A stretch of 53,791 bases of DNA from an uncultured Eubacteriaceae bacterium. GTDB taxonomy: Bacteria > Bacillota > Clostridia > Eubacteriales > Eubacteriaceae. Both the position numbers and the translations under genes were made by a program. The stretch is taken from assembly GCA_947625585.1 (NCBI GenBank), contig CANQOZ010000002.1, positions 1-53,791 of the forward strand, written 5' to 3'. The first letter of the stretch is position 1, and the number at the start of each line of letters is the position of its first letter. This document shows positions 34,505-43,152 of the stretch, piece by piece. Under the pieces are notes generated by a model. The model ran no database searches. It was not told the origin of the DNA and worked only from the letters and a program-made list of their open reading frames with translations.

Positions 34505-35216
34505 TCCTTCTGGCAACTACAACTATTCTTGCATCGTCGAAATCATAATTACAACTAGAAAGTGTTATTAATTGGTCATTACCATAAATAACTTTTCCTG
34601 TGTCATATAAACGATTAGATAAAATATTATTGTAATAGTTTAAGAATTCGTTATTATCAGTAAAAGTTGTTTGTCTATAATCAAAACCCTGATCAACTTT
34701 AAGTACAGCTACAACTTCGTAGGGGACTAGCTCAGGATCATTTAGAGTAGCGTAATAAATAATAGGTTTTTGGTTAAAATAATCAATTGAATCGTAATTC
34801 GATAAACCTTCAAAACCAACTTGATCACCCCAACGACTATTATGACCATAAATTACAGCATTCTTAGACATTGGATTATTATTATCATAGGTAAAGTCTA
34901 AAAACGGATTTCCATATCCTGACTCTTCTTTATTAAAATTTCGTAGTAAATAATAATCATTATCCGACGTTTGTGTAACTGGATAATCAATATGAGTTTC
35001 TGGTACTTTTATCCAACCAACAACATCAGGATTAATTGCTTTTAAGCTTTCCCAATCAATTAAATTCTGATTAGTAACTTGTGAACTGAGATCCTCATAT
35101 TGATCTTTTTCCTTAAAACGTGGATAGATATTTATAAAAATGAAGAAACCGGATATTAGAATTATAGCTATTAAAGCTAAATCAATTAAAATATTAGTTG
35201 TTTTACTCTTTTTCAT
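34497..35216 (-). CDS. srtB: Class B sortase
   Basis: 239 residues. One N-terminal membrane helix (about residues 8-30) anchors the extracytoplasmic transpeptidase. The catalytic His is in AVIYGHNSRWGDQ, the Cys in LITLSSCNYDFDDARIVVVARR (TLSxC), and the Arg lies in that same C-terminal strand; the ~30-residue helix between them is typical of SrtB. It links proteins with an NPxTN-like signal to peptidoglycan or builds pili. No substrate gene lies in the window. AAGGAT serves as ribosome binding site. Confidence 0.93.
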   Translation of the reverse strand: MKKSKTTNILIDLALIAIILISGFFIFINIYPRFKEKDQYEDLSSQVTNQNLIDWESLKAINPDVVGWIKVPETHIDYPVTQTSDNDYYLLRNFNKEESGYGNPFLDFTYDNNNPMSKNAVIYGHNSRWGDQVGFEGLSNYDSIDYFNQKPIIYYATLNDPELVPYEVVAVLKVDQGFDYRQTTFTDNNEFLNYYNNILSNRLYDTGKVIYGNDQLITLSSCNYDFDDARIVVVARRTK

Positions 35217-35423
35217 AATTAAAATATCCTTGCTTAGTATTTTAAAGTATCTACCTTAAATAATTTTAAAGATTTCCTCTTAGAATATAAATATGAATTG
35301 ATTAGATAAAAAATGACTTTTATTTATTTCCTTTTAAATTGTTGTGATTATAAGAGTTATTTTAAATATTTTTATTTAGTTAATACTGATTAAATAGTTT
35401 AACAGTTTTTTTGTAAAATAAAA
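35217..35423. other. AT-rich divergent spacer between sortase and L21 promoter
   Basis: About 207 bases, strongly AT-rich. It holds the unassigned sortase promoter on the minus strand. No gene or stable hairpin is visible. Confidence 0.5.
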
Positions 35424-35452
35424 TTGACGATTTGAAATAATTTTATTAAAAT
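35424..35452 (+). promoter_or_regulatory. Promoter of rplU-prp-rpmA
   Basis: TTGACG (35424-35429), 17-base spacer, TAAAAT (35447-35452). Predicted start near 35459. Confidence 0.72.
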
Positions 35453-35458
35453 AATTTA

Positions 35459-35522
35459 GTTGTATTCCGCTCTTAACAGGTTACCGCACTACCTGCAAGG
35501 CGATTTAAATTCGGAGGTAAAA
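35459..35522 (+). promoter_or_regulatory. L21 leader RNA
   Basis: The leader has AGGT/ACCT and a CCGC...GCG pairing around ACCGCACTACCTGCAAGGCG and ends in GGAGG. Position and sequence resemble the L21 leader of Bacillota, which is thought to bind the operon's own ribosomal protein. Identity by recall, not by covariance search. Confidence 0.68.
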
Positions 35523-35945
35523 ATGTACGCAATTATTAGAACAGGTGGAAACCAATACCGTGTAAAACAAAATGATGAAATTGAAGTAGAAAAACTCAAT
35601 ATTCCTGAAGGTGAAGATTTCGAAATTGAAGAAGTTTTAGCTATAGGGAATGATGATGATATTTCTGTAGGATTTCCATACTTAAAGAATGCTAAAGTTG
35701 AAGCTGAATTAGTTGAACAAGGTATTGGTGATGAAGTTATAGTCTTCAAATATAAACCAAAGAAAAAATACAGAAAAAAGAATATCCATAAACAACCATT
35801 TTCAAGAATTAAAATTAAAAGTATTGAACTTTTAAATGACTCTAACACAGATGTTGAAGAAACTATAACGACTGAAACTGAACATTTTAATGAATCACAA
35901 GTAGAAGTAGTTGATACAGATAACAATTCAACAGAAGAAGAATGA
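35523..35945 (+). CDS. rplU: 50S ribosomal protein L21 with acidic C-terminal tail
   Basis: 140 residues from ATG 35523, five bases after GGAGG; the ORF-track TTG at 35460 lies in the leader. MYAIIRTGGNQYRV is the universal L21 start and YKPKKKYRKKNIHKQPFSRIKI is the 23S rRNA-binding segment. L21 normally ends near residue 103. Here residues 103-140 (from LLNDSNTDVEET to NNSTEEE) contain many Asp, Glu, Thr and Asn and no Lys or Arg. The extra codons also carry the start of prp, which overlaps by 35 bases. Confidence 0.96.
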   Translation: MYAIIRTGGNQYRVKQNDEIEVEKLNIPEGEDFEIEEVLAIGNDDDISVGFPYLKNAKVEAELVEQGIGDEVIVFKYKPKKKYRKKNIHKQPFSRIKIKSIELLNDSNTDVEETITTETEHFNESQVEVVDTDNNSTEEE

Positions 35946-36234
35946 GATTTCTTCTATAAGTGTGAACGGACATAGTGGTTTTGCTGAATTTGGACAAGAT
36001 ATTATCTGTGCAGGAATATCCACATTAACGATAGCAATATTTAATGGAATAACTGAAGTTTGTAAAATTAAAAAAGTTAAAATTAATGAAAATGATGGAT
36101 TTCTATCAATGCATATTCCAGATAATATATCGAAAGACGATAGAAAAAAAGTCAATATTTTATTAGATACATTAATTTTAGCATATGAACAATTAAGTGA
36201 ACTTTATCCAAATGAAATAAAAATTTTGAGGTGA
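35911..36234 (+). CDS. prp: Ribosomal-processing cysteine protease Prp
   Basis: 107 residues from TTG 35911. VNGHSGFAEFGQDIICAG contains the catalytic His21 and Cys33 of the Prp family. Prp cuts the N-terminal extension off L27 before assembly, and the gene lies between rplU and rpmA as is standard in Bacillota. The start overlaps the rplU tail by 35 bases in another frame, and no later start would retain the first strand. Confidence 0.94.
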   Translation: MIQITIQQKKNEISSISVNGHSGFAEFGQDIICAGISTLTIAIFNGITEVCKIKKVKINENDGFLSMHIPDNISKDDRKKVNILLDTLILAYEQLSELYPNEIKILR

Positions 36235-36237
36235 ATT

Positions 36238-36516
36238 ATGTTAAAAATGAATTTACAATTATTCGCTCATAAAAAAGGTGTCGGTTCTTCAAGAAACGGA
36301 CGTGAAAGCGAATCTAAAAGATTAGGAGTGAAACGTGGTGATGGACAATTTGTTTTAGCAGGAAATATTCTTGTAAGACAAAGAGGAACAAAAATTCATC
36401 CAGGTGAAAATGTTGGTCGTGGTAATGACGATACCTTATTTGCAAAAACAGACGGAATCGTTCGTTTTGAAAGAATGGATAAAACTAGAAAAAAAGTAAG
36501 TGTATATCCTGAATAA
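36238..36516 (+). CDS. rpmA: 50S ribosomal protein L27 precursor
   Basis: 92 residues. The N-terminus [14 protein letters not shown] matches the Prp cleavage motif; cutting after FA exposes the mature [14 protein letters not shown] end that reaches the peptidyl transferase centre. [22 protein letters not shown] is a family signature. GAGGTGA is a good ribosome binding site. Last gene of the rplU-prp-rpmA unit. Confidence 0.98.
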   Translation: MLKMNLQLFAHKKGVGSSRNGRESESKRLGVKRGDGQFVLAGNILVRQRGTKIHPGENVGRGNDDTLFAKTDGIVRFERMDKTRKKVSVYPE

Positions 36517-36523
36517 GTTGAAG

Positions 36524-36575
36524 TAAAAGTGATAGAAGTATATGTGTCTATCACTTTTATAATTTCTCTTTTTAT
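36524..36575 (+). terminator. Terminator after rpmA
   Basis: TAAAAGTGATAGA/TCTATCACTTTTA with a 10-base loop, followed by a T-rich tail (TTTCTCTTTTT). Confidence 0.85.
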
Positions 36576-36989
36576 ATTTTTTAATACTTTTTCGTTTAAT
36601 TAGTTTCCTATCAAATTTTGTTATTATTATTTGAACATTATACTGATATTTAAATAATAGATGGAAAGAATTTTAAAGCTTCTCTTAATTACCTAGATTA
36701 TTCATAATTTTCCTTTTTCTACAGATATTAACTAATTTTTTAATAGAAGATTTAACCGATTCACATCCCTTTTTAGAGATTTTTCTTTGATTTTACTTTT
36801 CTATAATAAAACTTTCTACTCTTTGTTTAATTATTCTGTAAATTTTAAATGATCTAAAATTATTTTATTCTAATTTCATGAAAGTTTAAACTTAGAATTC
36901 TCTTGCTTCTTAGGGTATATAATAAAAAGATTTTAAACATTTTCTTTTCTTAGTATAGAATAATTATTAAATTGATTTGAGGTTTCTAT
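36576..36989. other. Long AT-rich spacer before obg
   Basis: About 414 bases, well under 25% GC and T-rich on the plus strand, with no ORF over about 35 codons. TATAAT at 36918 and TAGAAT at 36956 are candidate -10 boxes for obg but neither has a good -35. GAGG lies 8 bases before the obg ATG. No RNA structure recognised. Confidence 0.5.
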
Positions 36990-38279
36990 ATGCTTATAGA
37001 TAAGGCGATTATATATTTAACTGCTGGTAATGGTGGTCACGGTGGTATGAGCTTTCGAAGAGAGAAATATGAACCTAATGGTGGTCCAGACGGTGGTAAC
37101 GGCGGAAAAGGTGGAGATATAATTCTCAAAGCGGATAAAAGTTTAAGAACACTGCTACCATTTAAATATAGAAAAAAGTATAAAGCAGAAAATGGTTTAA
37201 ATGGAACCAGTAAAAAAAGTACAGGTAAATCTGGTAATGATTTAGTTATTAATGTGCCAGTAGGAACCGTAATATTTGATAAACAAACCAATAAACCAAT
37301 TTATGATTTAAAAGAAGATCAAGAAGAATTTATTGCTGCTAAAGGAGGTAGAGGTGGTAGAGGTAACATGAATTTTGCCAGTTCTACTAGACAAGCTCCT
37401 AGATTTGCTCAAGGTGGCGAAAAAGGTCAAGAAAAAATACTTGAACTTGAGTTAAAAATGTTAGCTGATGTTGGCTTATTAGGTTTTCCAAACGTAGGTA
37501 AATCAACCTTTTTATCTAGAGTAAGTGCTGCTAAACCTAAAATAGCTAATTATCACTTTACAACTATTGAACCTAATCTTGGTGTTCTTGATTATAAAAA
37601 TTATGATTCTTTTGTTATTGCTGATATTCCAGGTATTATAGAAGGAGCCCATGAAGGAACTGGGTTAGGTCTACAATTTTTAAGACATATTGAAAGAACC
37701 AAAATGTTAATTCATTTTGTTGATATTTCTGGAAGTGAAAATAGGGATCCAATCGAAGATTTTAAAACGATTAATAATGAATTATTAAAATATAATGAAA
37801 AATTAGCAGGAAGAAAACAAATTATTGCTTTAAATAAAACTGATCTTTTAAATGATGATGAATTATTAGAAATGCTTCAGAAGGAATTTGAAGATCTTGG
37901 TTATGAAACATTTCCAATTTCAGCAGTTACAGGGGAAGGGTTAGATAAACTAATTAGTCGCTGTATACAATTATTAGATGAAATTGGAGAAGTGGAACCA
38001 ATCTTTGATATTGAGCCTGAGGTTGAATACACTTTTGAAGAACAAAACGATGAAGCTTTTAAAATTCATATTGAAAATACAAGAGATGGAAAAGTTTATG
38101 TCGTTGATGGAGATTTTGAACGTTTACTAAATTCAGTGAATTTTGATGATCTAGATTCAATAGGTTATTTTCAACGAAAACTTAATGATCAAGGGTTATT
38201 TAAAGAATTAAAAAAAATGGAGATTCAAGAAGGAGATTTAGTTAGAATTAATGATATAGAATTCGACTATTTTGAATAA
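36990..38279 (+). CDS. obg: GTPase Obg/CgtA
   Basis: 429 residues in three domains. A glycine-rich Obg fold (about 1-158: AGNGGHGGMSFRREK, GGDGG-like repeats), the G domain (GFPNVGKST near 165-173, DIPGI, NKTD), and the C-terminal OCT domain (EEQNDEAFKIHIENTRDGKVYVVDG). It acts in late 50S assembly and stress signalling and binds ppGpp in other bacteria. First gene of a unit running to the two-component system. Confidence 0.97.
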   Translation: MLIDKAIIYLTAGNGGHGGMSFRREKYEPNGGPDGGNGGKGGDIILKADKSLRTLLPFKYRKKYKAENGLNGTSKKSTGKSGNDLVINVPVGTVIFDKQTNKPIYDLKEDQEEFIAAKGGRGGRGNMNFASSTRQAPRFAQGGEKGQEKILELELKMLADVGLLGFPNVGKSTFLSRVSAAKPKIANYHFTTIEPNLGVLDYKNYDSFVIADIPGIIEGAHEGTGLGLQFLRHIERTKMLIHFVDISGSENRDPIEDFKTINNELLKYNEKLAGRKQIIALNKTDLLNDDELLEMLQKEFEDLGYETFPISAVTGEGLDKLISRCIQLLDEIGEVEPIFDIEPEVEYTFEEQNDEAFKIHIENTRDGKVYVVDGDFERLLNSVNFDDLDSIGYFQRKLNDQGLFKELKKMEIQEGDLVRINDIEFDYFE

Positions 38280-38280
38280 A

Positions 38281-38634
38281 ATGATTACAAGTAAACAAAG
38301 AAGCTATTTAGGTAAATTAGCTAATGAAATCCCTGATATCGTATTTATTGGTAAAAATGGAATTACTAATGATATTTTAGACCAAGTAAGAAATAATTTA
38401 AAAGCAAGAGAATTAATAAAGTGTAAAATTCAACAAAATAGTGATATGACGGCTAAAGAAGCTGCAGATATTATTGCAGAAAAAATTCACTGTGATGTTG
38501 TTCGTACTATCGGGAATAAGTTTGTACTTTACAAAAAAAATCTTGAATTAAAAAATAATATAATTCCTTCTAAAAATGCAATCAGAAAGGAAAAACGTAA
38601 AAAAGTTCCAAATAGGAAAAAATCAAAAAAATGA
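38281..38634 (+). CDS. yhbY: YhbY-family RNA-binding (CRM domain) protein
   Basis: About 117 residues from ATG 38281 (MITSKQRSYLGKLAN); TTG 38272 is an alternative start inside obg. VFIGKNGITNDIL and the GxxG-like loop define the CRM fold, which binds pre-50S particles. The C-terminal ~25 residues are very basic (RKEKRKKVPNRKKSKK), longer than the usual ~97-residue YhbY. It overlaps nadD by 4 bases. Confidence 0.92.
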   Translation: MITSKQRSYLGKLANEIPDIVFIGKNGITNDILDQVRNNLKARELIKCKIQQNSDMTAKEAADIIAEKIHCDVVRTIGNKFVLYKKNLELKNNIIPSKNAIRKEKRKKVPNRKKSKK

Positions 38635-39791
38635 AACAAATTGGAATCTTAGGTGGTAGTTTTAATCCAATCCATCAAGGTCACCTTATTGTTGCTCAAG
38701 GTATTTTTGACGAATTTCATCTAGATAAAATCTTATTACTTCCAAATAAATATAATCCTTTTAAGTCTAGTAATGAAGATAATCATCAATGTATTGAAAT
38801 GTTAAATCTTATTAAGGAGAATAATTCAATATTTGATATTGATTTAAGAGAAACTATAGGTAATGAAAAAAATTATACTTACAACACAATTAAAAGTTTA
38901 ATAAGTGAAAATCCTGATAATAAGTATTATTTCATTATCGGTTCTGATATTATAGAAAAATTAAAGAATTGGTATAAGATAGATCAATTACTTCAGATGA
39001 TACCTTTTATTGTTGTGGAAAGACCTGGCTATCCAATTTCTTTTGAAATTTTAAATGACCTTAAAAGAAAATATAATGCAAATTTTCTAATTTATAATGG
39101 TTCAAATGTAGATATCTCTTCAACGACTATAAGAAATAAAAGATTTTTAAATAAGTCAATAAAGTATCTAACTCCAGATGAAATAATTAATTTTATAGAA
39201 GATAATAATTTATACTTGAAAAAAGAAGACCAAATTAAACAATTTAAAAAACAATTAAAAAAAGAGTTAAAGCCAAAACGATTTGAACATTCAATTAATG
39301 TTATGAATACAGCTGTTGAATTAGCAGAACGTTTTGATATTGATATTCAAAAGGCTGAAATTGCAGGATTATTACATGATTGTGCTAAAAGCTTAAGTTT
39401 TGAGGAAATGGTTCAATTAGCTGATAAATATAATTTTAAAATCCCAAGTGAGTTTTATGAAAATCCAAGTACTCTTCATGCTATTATTGGACAGTTATTA
39501 GCTCAATTAAACTATGGTATTAAAGACCCTGAAATATTAAGCTCTATTGCAAAACATACTACAGGTGACGTTCAAATGAGTAAACTTGATAAAATAATTT
39601 TTCTAGCAGATTATATAGAACCATTAAGAAGTCAGCCTGGTGTAGAAGAAGTAAGAGAATTAGCAAAGCAAGATCTAAATAAGGCTGTTTTTAAAGCTAT
39701 GGATAATAATTTAAATTATTTAAGAAAGAATAATTATCCTATAAATAAAACAACTGAGAAAGCCTGGAAGTTTTTAAAAGATAATGAATAA
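38631..39791 (+). CDS. nadD: Fusion of nicotinate-nucleotide adenylyltransferase (NadD) and YqeK HD-domain hydrolase
   Basis: 386 residues. Residues 1-195 are NadD: GILGGSFNPIHQGHL (nucleotidyltransferase HxGH motif) and ISSTTIRNK, making deamido-NAD from nicotinate mononucleotide and ATP. Residues about 205-386 are a YqeK-type HD domain: RFEHSINVMNTAVELAE, GLLHDCAKS (metal-binding HD), and FLADYIEP; YqeK homologues cleave Ap4A symmetrically. In most Bacillota these are two adjacent genes; here they form one uninterrupted frame. It overlaps rsfS by 8 bases. Confidence 0.94.
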   Translation: MKQIGILGGSFNPIHQGHLIVAQGIFDEFHLDKILLLPNKYNPFKSSNEDNHQCIEMLNLIKENNSIFDIDLRETIGNEKNYTYNTIKSLISENPDNKYYFIIGSDIIEKLKNWYKIDQLLQMIPFIVVERPGYPISFEILNDLKRKYNANFLIYNGSNVDISSTTIRNKRFLNKSIKYLTPDEIINFIEDNNLYLKKEDQIKQFKKQLKKELKPKRFEHSINVMNTAVELAERFDIDIQKAEIAGLLHDCAKSLSFEEMVQLADKYNFKIPSEFYENPSTLHAIIGQLLAQLNYGIKDPEILSSIAKHTTGDVQMSKLDKIIFLADYIEPLRSQPGVEEVRELAKQDLNKAVFKAMDNNLNYLRKNNYPINKTTEKAWKFLKDNE

Positions 39792-40134
39792 AATAAATAA
39801 TTTAACTAAAAATATAATTAATGCAATAGAAAATAAAAACGGTGAAGATATTCAAGTTATTGATCTTGATGGATTAAGTGTAATTGCTGATAATTTTATT
39901 ATTACAAGTGCAGGAAATGAAAGACAAGTTAAAGCTATAGCTGATGAAGTTGAAGAAAAACTTGCTGAAGATGGATTTGAACCGTTAAGAGTTGAGGGAA
40001 AGAACAACGGTCGTTGGATTCTAATTGATTATGGTGATTCTGTTGTTCATATTTTCCATAATAATGAAAGATCTTTCTATAATCTTGAAAGACTTTGGAA
40101 AGAAGACGATAATATTAAATATATAGAATACTAA
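39784..40134 (+). CDS. rsfS: Ribosomal silencing factor RsfS
   Basis: 116 residues, usual length. NGEDIQVIDLDGLSVIADNFIITSAGNERQV and GRWILIDYGDSVVHIFHNNERSFYNLERLW are the RsfS (Iojap) signatures. It binds L14 and blocks subunit joining in starvation. The nadD-yqeK-rsfS order is conserved. It ends one base before ychF. Confidence 0.96.
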   Translation: MNKINNLTKNIINAIENKNGEDIQVIDLDGLSVIADNFIITSAGNERQVKAIADEVEEKLAEDGFEPLRVEGKNNGRWILIDYGDSVVHIFHNNERSFYNLERLWKEDDNIKYIEY

Positions 40135-40135
40135 T

Positions 40136-41215
40136 ATGAAAATCGGAATTGTTGGTTTACCAAATGTTGGTAAAAGTACTATTTTTAATGCATTAACTAA
40201 TGGACATGCTGAAGCCCAAAATTATCCCTTTTGTACTATTGATTCAAATGTTGGTATAGTTAATGTTCCTGATGAAAGATTAGATAAACTTGGTGAACTT
40301 TATAAAACTAAGAAAATAACACCGACAACAATTGAATTTGTAGATATTGCAGGTTTAGTAAAAGGTGCTAGCAAAGGTGAAGGACTTGGGAACAAATTTT
40401 TAAGTCATATTAGAGAAGTAGATGCTATCGCACACGTAGTTCGTTGCTTTGAAGATGAAAATATTTCTCATGTCAATGGTATTATTAATCCACTAGAAGA
40501 TATAGAAACTATAAATTTAGAACTTATTCTAGCTGATCTTGAAACAGTTGATAAAAGAATAGAGCGTTTAAAAAAGCAAGCTAAACATAATAAAGATGAA
40601 CTTTCTAATCTTGAAATTTTAGAGAAATTCAAAGTTAAGCTCGAAAAAGGTGAGTATCCTGTTAAAGATGATTTTACTATTGAGGAATGGAATTATTTAA
40701 ATAATTTACAACTAATTACAACTAAACCAATTCTCTATATTGCTAATATTCTAGAAGATCAGATAAATAGTGATAATCTTTATTTAACTCAAATTAAAGA
40801 AAAAGTAGGTAATAATAGAATTATTCCAATTTCAGCAAAGATTGAAAATGAAATTGCTCAATTAGAAGATGATGAAAAAGAAGTTTTCTTAGAAGAATTA
40901 TCTTTAAATGAATCTGGTTTAGATCGTGTAATAAAAGCTTCATATGATTTACTAGGATTGCAATCATTTTTAACGGCAGGTCCTGATGAATGTCGAGCAT
41001 GGACAATTAAGAAGGGAACAAAGGCTCCAGAAGCTGCAGGAAAAATTCATAGTGATATGAAACGCGGTTTTATACGTGCTGAAGTAACCAATTATAATGA
41101 TTTGATTAAATATGGTTCTGAATCAAAAACGAAAGAACTAGGTCTTACACGTACCGAAGGAAAAGATTATATTATGAAAGAAAACGATGTTGTTTTCTTT
41201 AGATTTAATGTTTAA
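40136..41215 (+). CDS. ychF: Redox-regulated ATPase YchF (Obg family)
   Basis: 359 residues. GIVGLPNVGKST (P-loop, residues 3-14), NYPFCTIDSNVG and VDIAGLVKGASKGEGLGNKF are family-specific; NxxE replaces NKxD, consistent with ATP preference. The C-terminal TGS domain has LQSFLTAGPDECRAWTIKKG and ends KENDVVFFRFNV. YchF binds ribosomes and influences stress responses. It sits 3 bases before the response regulator gene. Confidence 0.96.
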   Translation: MKIGIVGLPNVGKSTIFNALTNGHAEAQNYPFCTIDSNVGIVNVPDERLDKLGELYKTKKITPTTIEFVDIAGLVKGASKGEGLGNKFLSHIREVDAIAHVVRCFEDENISHVNGIINPLEDIETINLELILADLETVDKRIERLKKQAKHNKDELSNLEILEKFKVKLEKGEYPVKDDFTIEEWNYLNNLQLITTKPILYIANILEDQINSDNLYLTQIKEKVGNNRIIPISAKIENEIAQLEDDEKEVFLEELSLNESGLDRVIKASYDLLGLQSFLTAGPDECRAWTIKKGTKAPEAAGKIHSDMKRGFIRAEVTNYNDLIKYGSESKTKELGLTRTEGKDYIMKENDVVFFRFNV

Positions 41216-41217
41216 TC

Positions 41218-41892
41218 ATGAAAATTTTATTAGTCGAAGATGATCCAAAAGTAACAGATAGCATTCAAAATATGAGTTCTTTACAAGGGATAGACTGTGA
41301 AGTTATTGATAATGGTCTTGATGCTTATTATCAAACTCGAAGGGAAGATTATGATGTTATTGTAATTGATATCATGCTTCCTGAAATTAATGGTATCGAT
41401 TTATTAAAGCAAATAAGAGAAAGTGGAAATAATACTCCAATTTTAATGTTAACAGCCTTAAGTTCTGTAGATAATAAAGTTAAGTCATTAGATCTTGGAG
41501 CTGATGATTATATGGTAAAACCAGTCTCTGCAAAAGAATTTTTTGCTAGAATTAGAGCACTAATAAGAAGAAATGATACAAATACGAGAGATAATCGTAT
41601 TATCTTTTCCGATATTGAATACTTTCCGTATAAACAACAGTTATTTATAAAAGGAAAAAAATTACCTATAACTAAAAGAGAGTCAATGGTTTTAGAAATA
41701 TTATTAAGAAATTCTGAACAAACTGTTGAGACTGAGACTTTCATTCAAGCTATTTGGGGTAGAAGTGTTCCAAAAAATAATCTAGAAATCCTTATTAGAA
41801 ATGTTAGACGATTGTTAGAAATCGGACATTCAGATACAAGAATAAGAAATATTAGATCAGTGGGTTATATGCTTGAAAACAAACCTTTTTAA
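41218..41892 (+). CDS. OmpR-family response regulator
   Basis: 224 residues. The receiver domain (1-118) has the acidic pocket LLVEDDPKV, phospho-acceptor Asp in VIVIDIMLPEINGI, Thr in LMLTAL and Lys in MVKPVS. The winged-helix output (about 130-224) has KLPITKRESMVLEILLRN and IRNIRSVGYML. It pairs with the kinase whose TTG start overlaps its last codons by 20 bases. It follows ychF by 2 bases, so it is likely transcribed with the obg unit. Confidence 0.94.
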   Translation: MKILLVEDDPKVTDSIQNMSSLQGIDCEVIDNGLDAYYQTRREDYDVIVIDIMLPEINGIDLLKQIRESGNNTPILMLTALSSVDNKVKSLDLGADDYMVKPVSAKEFFARIRALIRRNDTNTRDNRIIFSDIEYFPYKQQLFIKGKKLPITKRESMVLEILLRNSEQTVETETFIQAIWGRSVPKNNLEILIRNVRRLLEIGHSDTRIRNIRSVGYMLENKPF

Positions 41893-43108
41893 AATTAGAA
41901 GGAAAATTACTTTTACAAATATCACTATACTCGTAATTTTTTTTATATTTATTATTATAGCTTTGTTATTAATAGAATATTCTAATATTGTTTTATCAGG
42001 ACAAACTTATTTAAAAGAATCAGCTCAAGAATTATTGGATATTCAAACGGATTCTAATAGAAGAAGTTTAATTAATACTGATTTTCATAATCAATTAGGA
42101 TTTAATTATATTATCTGTCAAAAAAATAAAATAATTAAAACTGATAGTAAAAATAATAAACTCAATGAACGTATTATTAACTTAATCGATAACGATGATT
42201 CTTTTAGAACAATTGAATTTGAAAAGTTTTTTTATAGAGTTTATCAACTAGATTTTACTGATAAAAAGCAAAAGGAAACCCTTTATGTTTTTCAAAATAT
42301 TATTGGTGAACAAGAAATAATTGAATCTTTAGTAAAAAACTCTATAATAATTGGATTTGTTGCAATATTTGGATTAATTTTAATTTGTTTTTGGTTAACA
42401 AAAATTTCCCTTAAAACAATAGAACGCAATTACGAGAAACAAAATGAATTTTTAGCAGATGTTTCACATGAATTAAGATCGCCTTTAAATGTAATACAAA
42501 CCAATGTTGAATTACTTTTATTTAAAGAAAAGGAAACAATTCGAGCAAATAAGAAATGGTTCCAGAATATTGTTTCAGAAACTCAAACTATGTCACATTT
42601 AGTTGAAGATTTAATGGAAGTAGTTAAAGATGATAATGAACAACAAGTTTATTTAGATCGTGATCTTTTATTAAATGATCTTTTAGATGAAATTATATTT
42701 TTATTAAAATCATCTGCTAAAGAAAAAAATATTGAATTAGTTTCTAACATTCAAAAGGAATTAAGATATTATGGTGATTCCGAAAAATTAAGACAACTAT
42801 TTAGAATATTCATCGATAATGCTATAAAATATTCAATACCAAATTCAAAAGTTGAAGTTTTTTTAAAAGAAGATAATGATTACATAGTTTTTACTGTAAA
42901 AGATAATGGTATTGGAATTAAAGAAAGTGAACAAAAGAAAATATTTGAACGTTTTTATCGTTGTGATAATGCTAGAAGTAGAAAATTTAAAGGAACTGGT
43001 TTAGGCTTAAATATTGCTAATAATATTGTTAATAATTATGAAGGGACAATAGAAGTTAATAGTAAGTTAAATAAAGGAAGTACATTTATAATTAAATTAC
43101 CATTATAA
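41873..43108 (+). CDS. Membrane sensor histidine kinase
   Basis: 411 residues from TTG 41873. Two membrane helices (about 16-40 and 153-178) enclose a ~110-residue extracytoplasmic sensor with no domain I recognise. The second helix runs almost directly into the HisKA region, so a HAMP domain seems to be missing. The H-box is EFLADVSHELRSPLN, the N-box IDNAIKYS, then DNGIGIKESEQKKIFERFYR and GTGLGLNIANNIV. The signal is unknown. A terminator follows. Confidence 0.92.
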   Translation: MKTNLFKIRRKITFTNITILVIFFIFIIIALLLIEYSNIVLSGQTYLKESAQELLDIQTDSNRRSLINTDFHNQLGFNYIICQKNKIIKTDSKNNKLNERIINLIDNDDSFRTIEFEKFFYRVYQLDFTDKKQKETLYVFQNIIGEQEIIESLVKNSIIIGFVAIFGLILICFWLTKISLKTIERNYEKQNEFLADVSHELRSPLNVIQTNVELLLFKEKETIRANKKWFQNIVSETQTMSHLVEDLMEVVKDDNEQQVYLDRDLLLNDLLDEIIFLLKSSAKEKNIELVSNIQKELRYYGDSEKLRQLFRIFIDNAIKYSIPNSKVEVFLKEDNDYIVFTVKDNGIGIKESEQKKIFERFYRCDNARSRKFKGTGLGLNIANNIVNNYEGTIEVNSKLNKGSTFIIKLPL

Positions 43109-43114
43109 ATTTCA

Positions 43115-43145
43115 GGGAGTTTAAATTAAACTCCTTATTTTTTTA
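43115..43145 (+). terminator. Terminator after the two-component system
   Basis: GGAGTTT/AAACTCC with an AT loop, followed by TTATTTTTTT. It ends the obg-to-kinase unit just before trmL. Confidence 0.86.
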
Positions 43146-43152
43146 ATAAATT

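Noticed and set aside
35460-35522. ORF-track N-terminal extension of L21
   Set aside because: The bases form the L21 leader, and GGAGG points to ATG 35523.
35489-35926. Minus-strand ORF of 145 residues opposite rplU
   Set aside because: Low-complexity Ser/Thr-rich translation produced by the reverse complement of L21; no family match.
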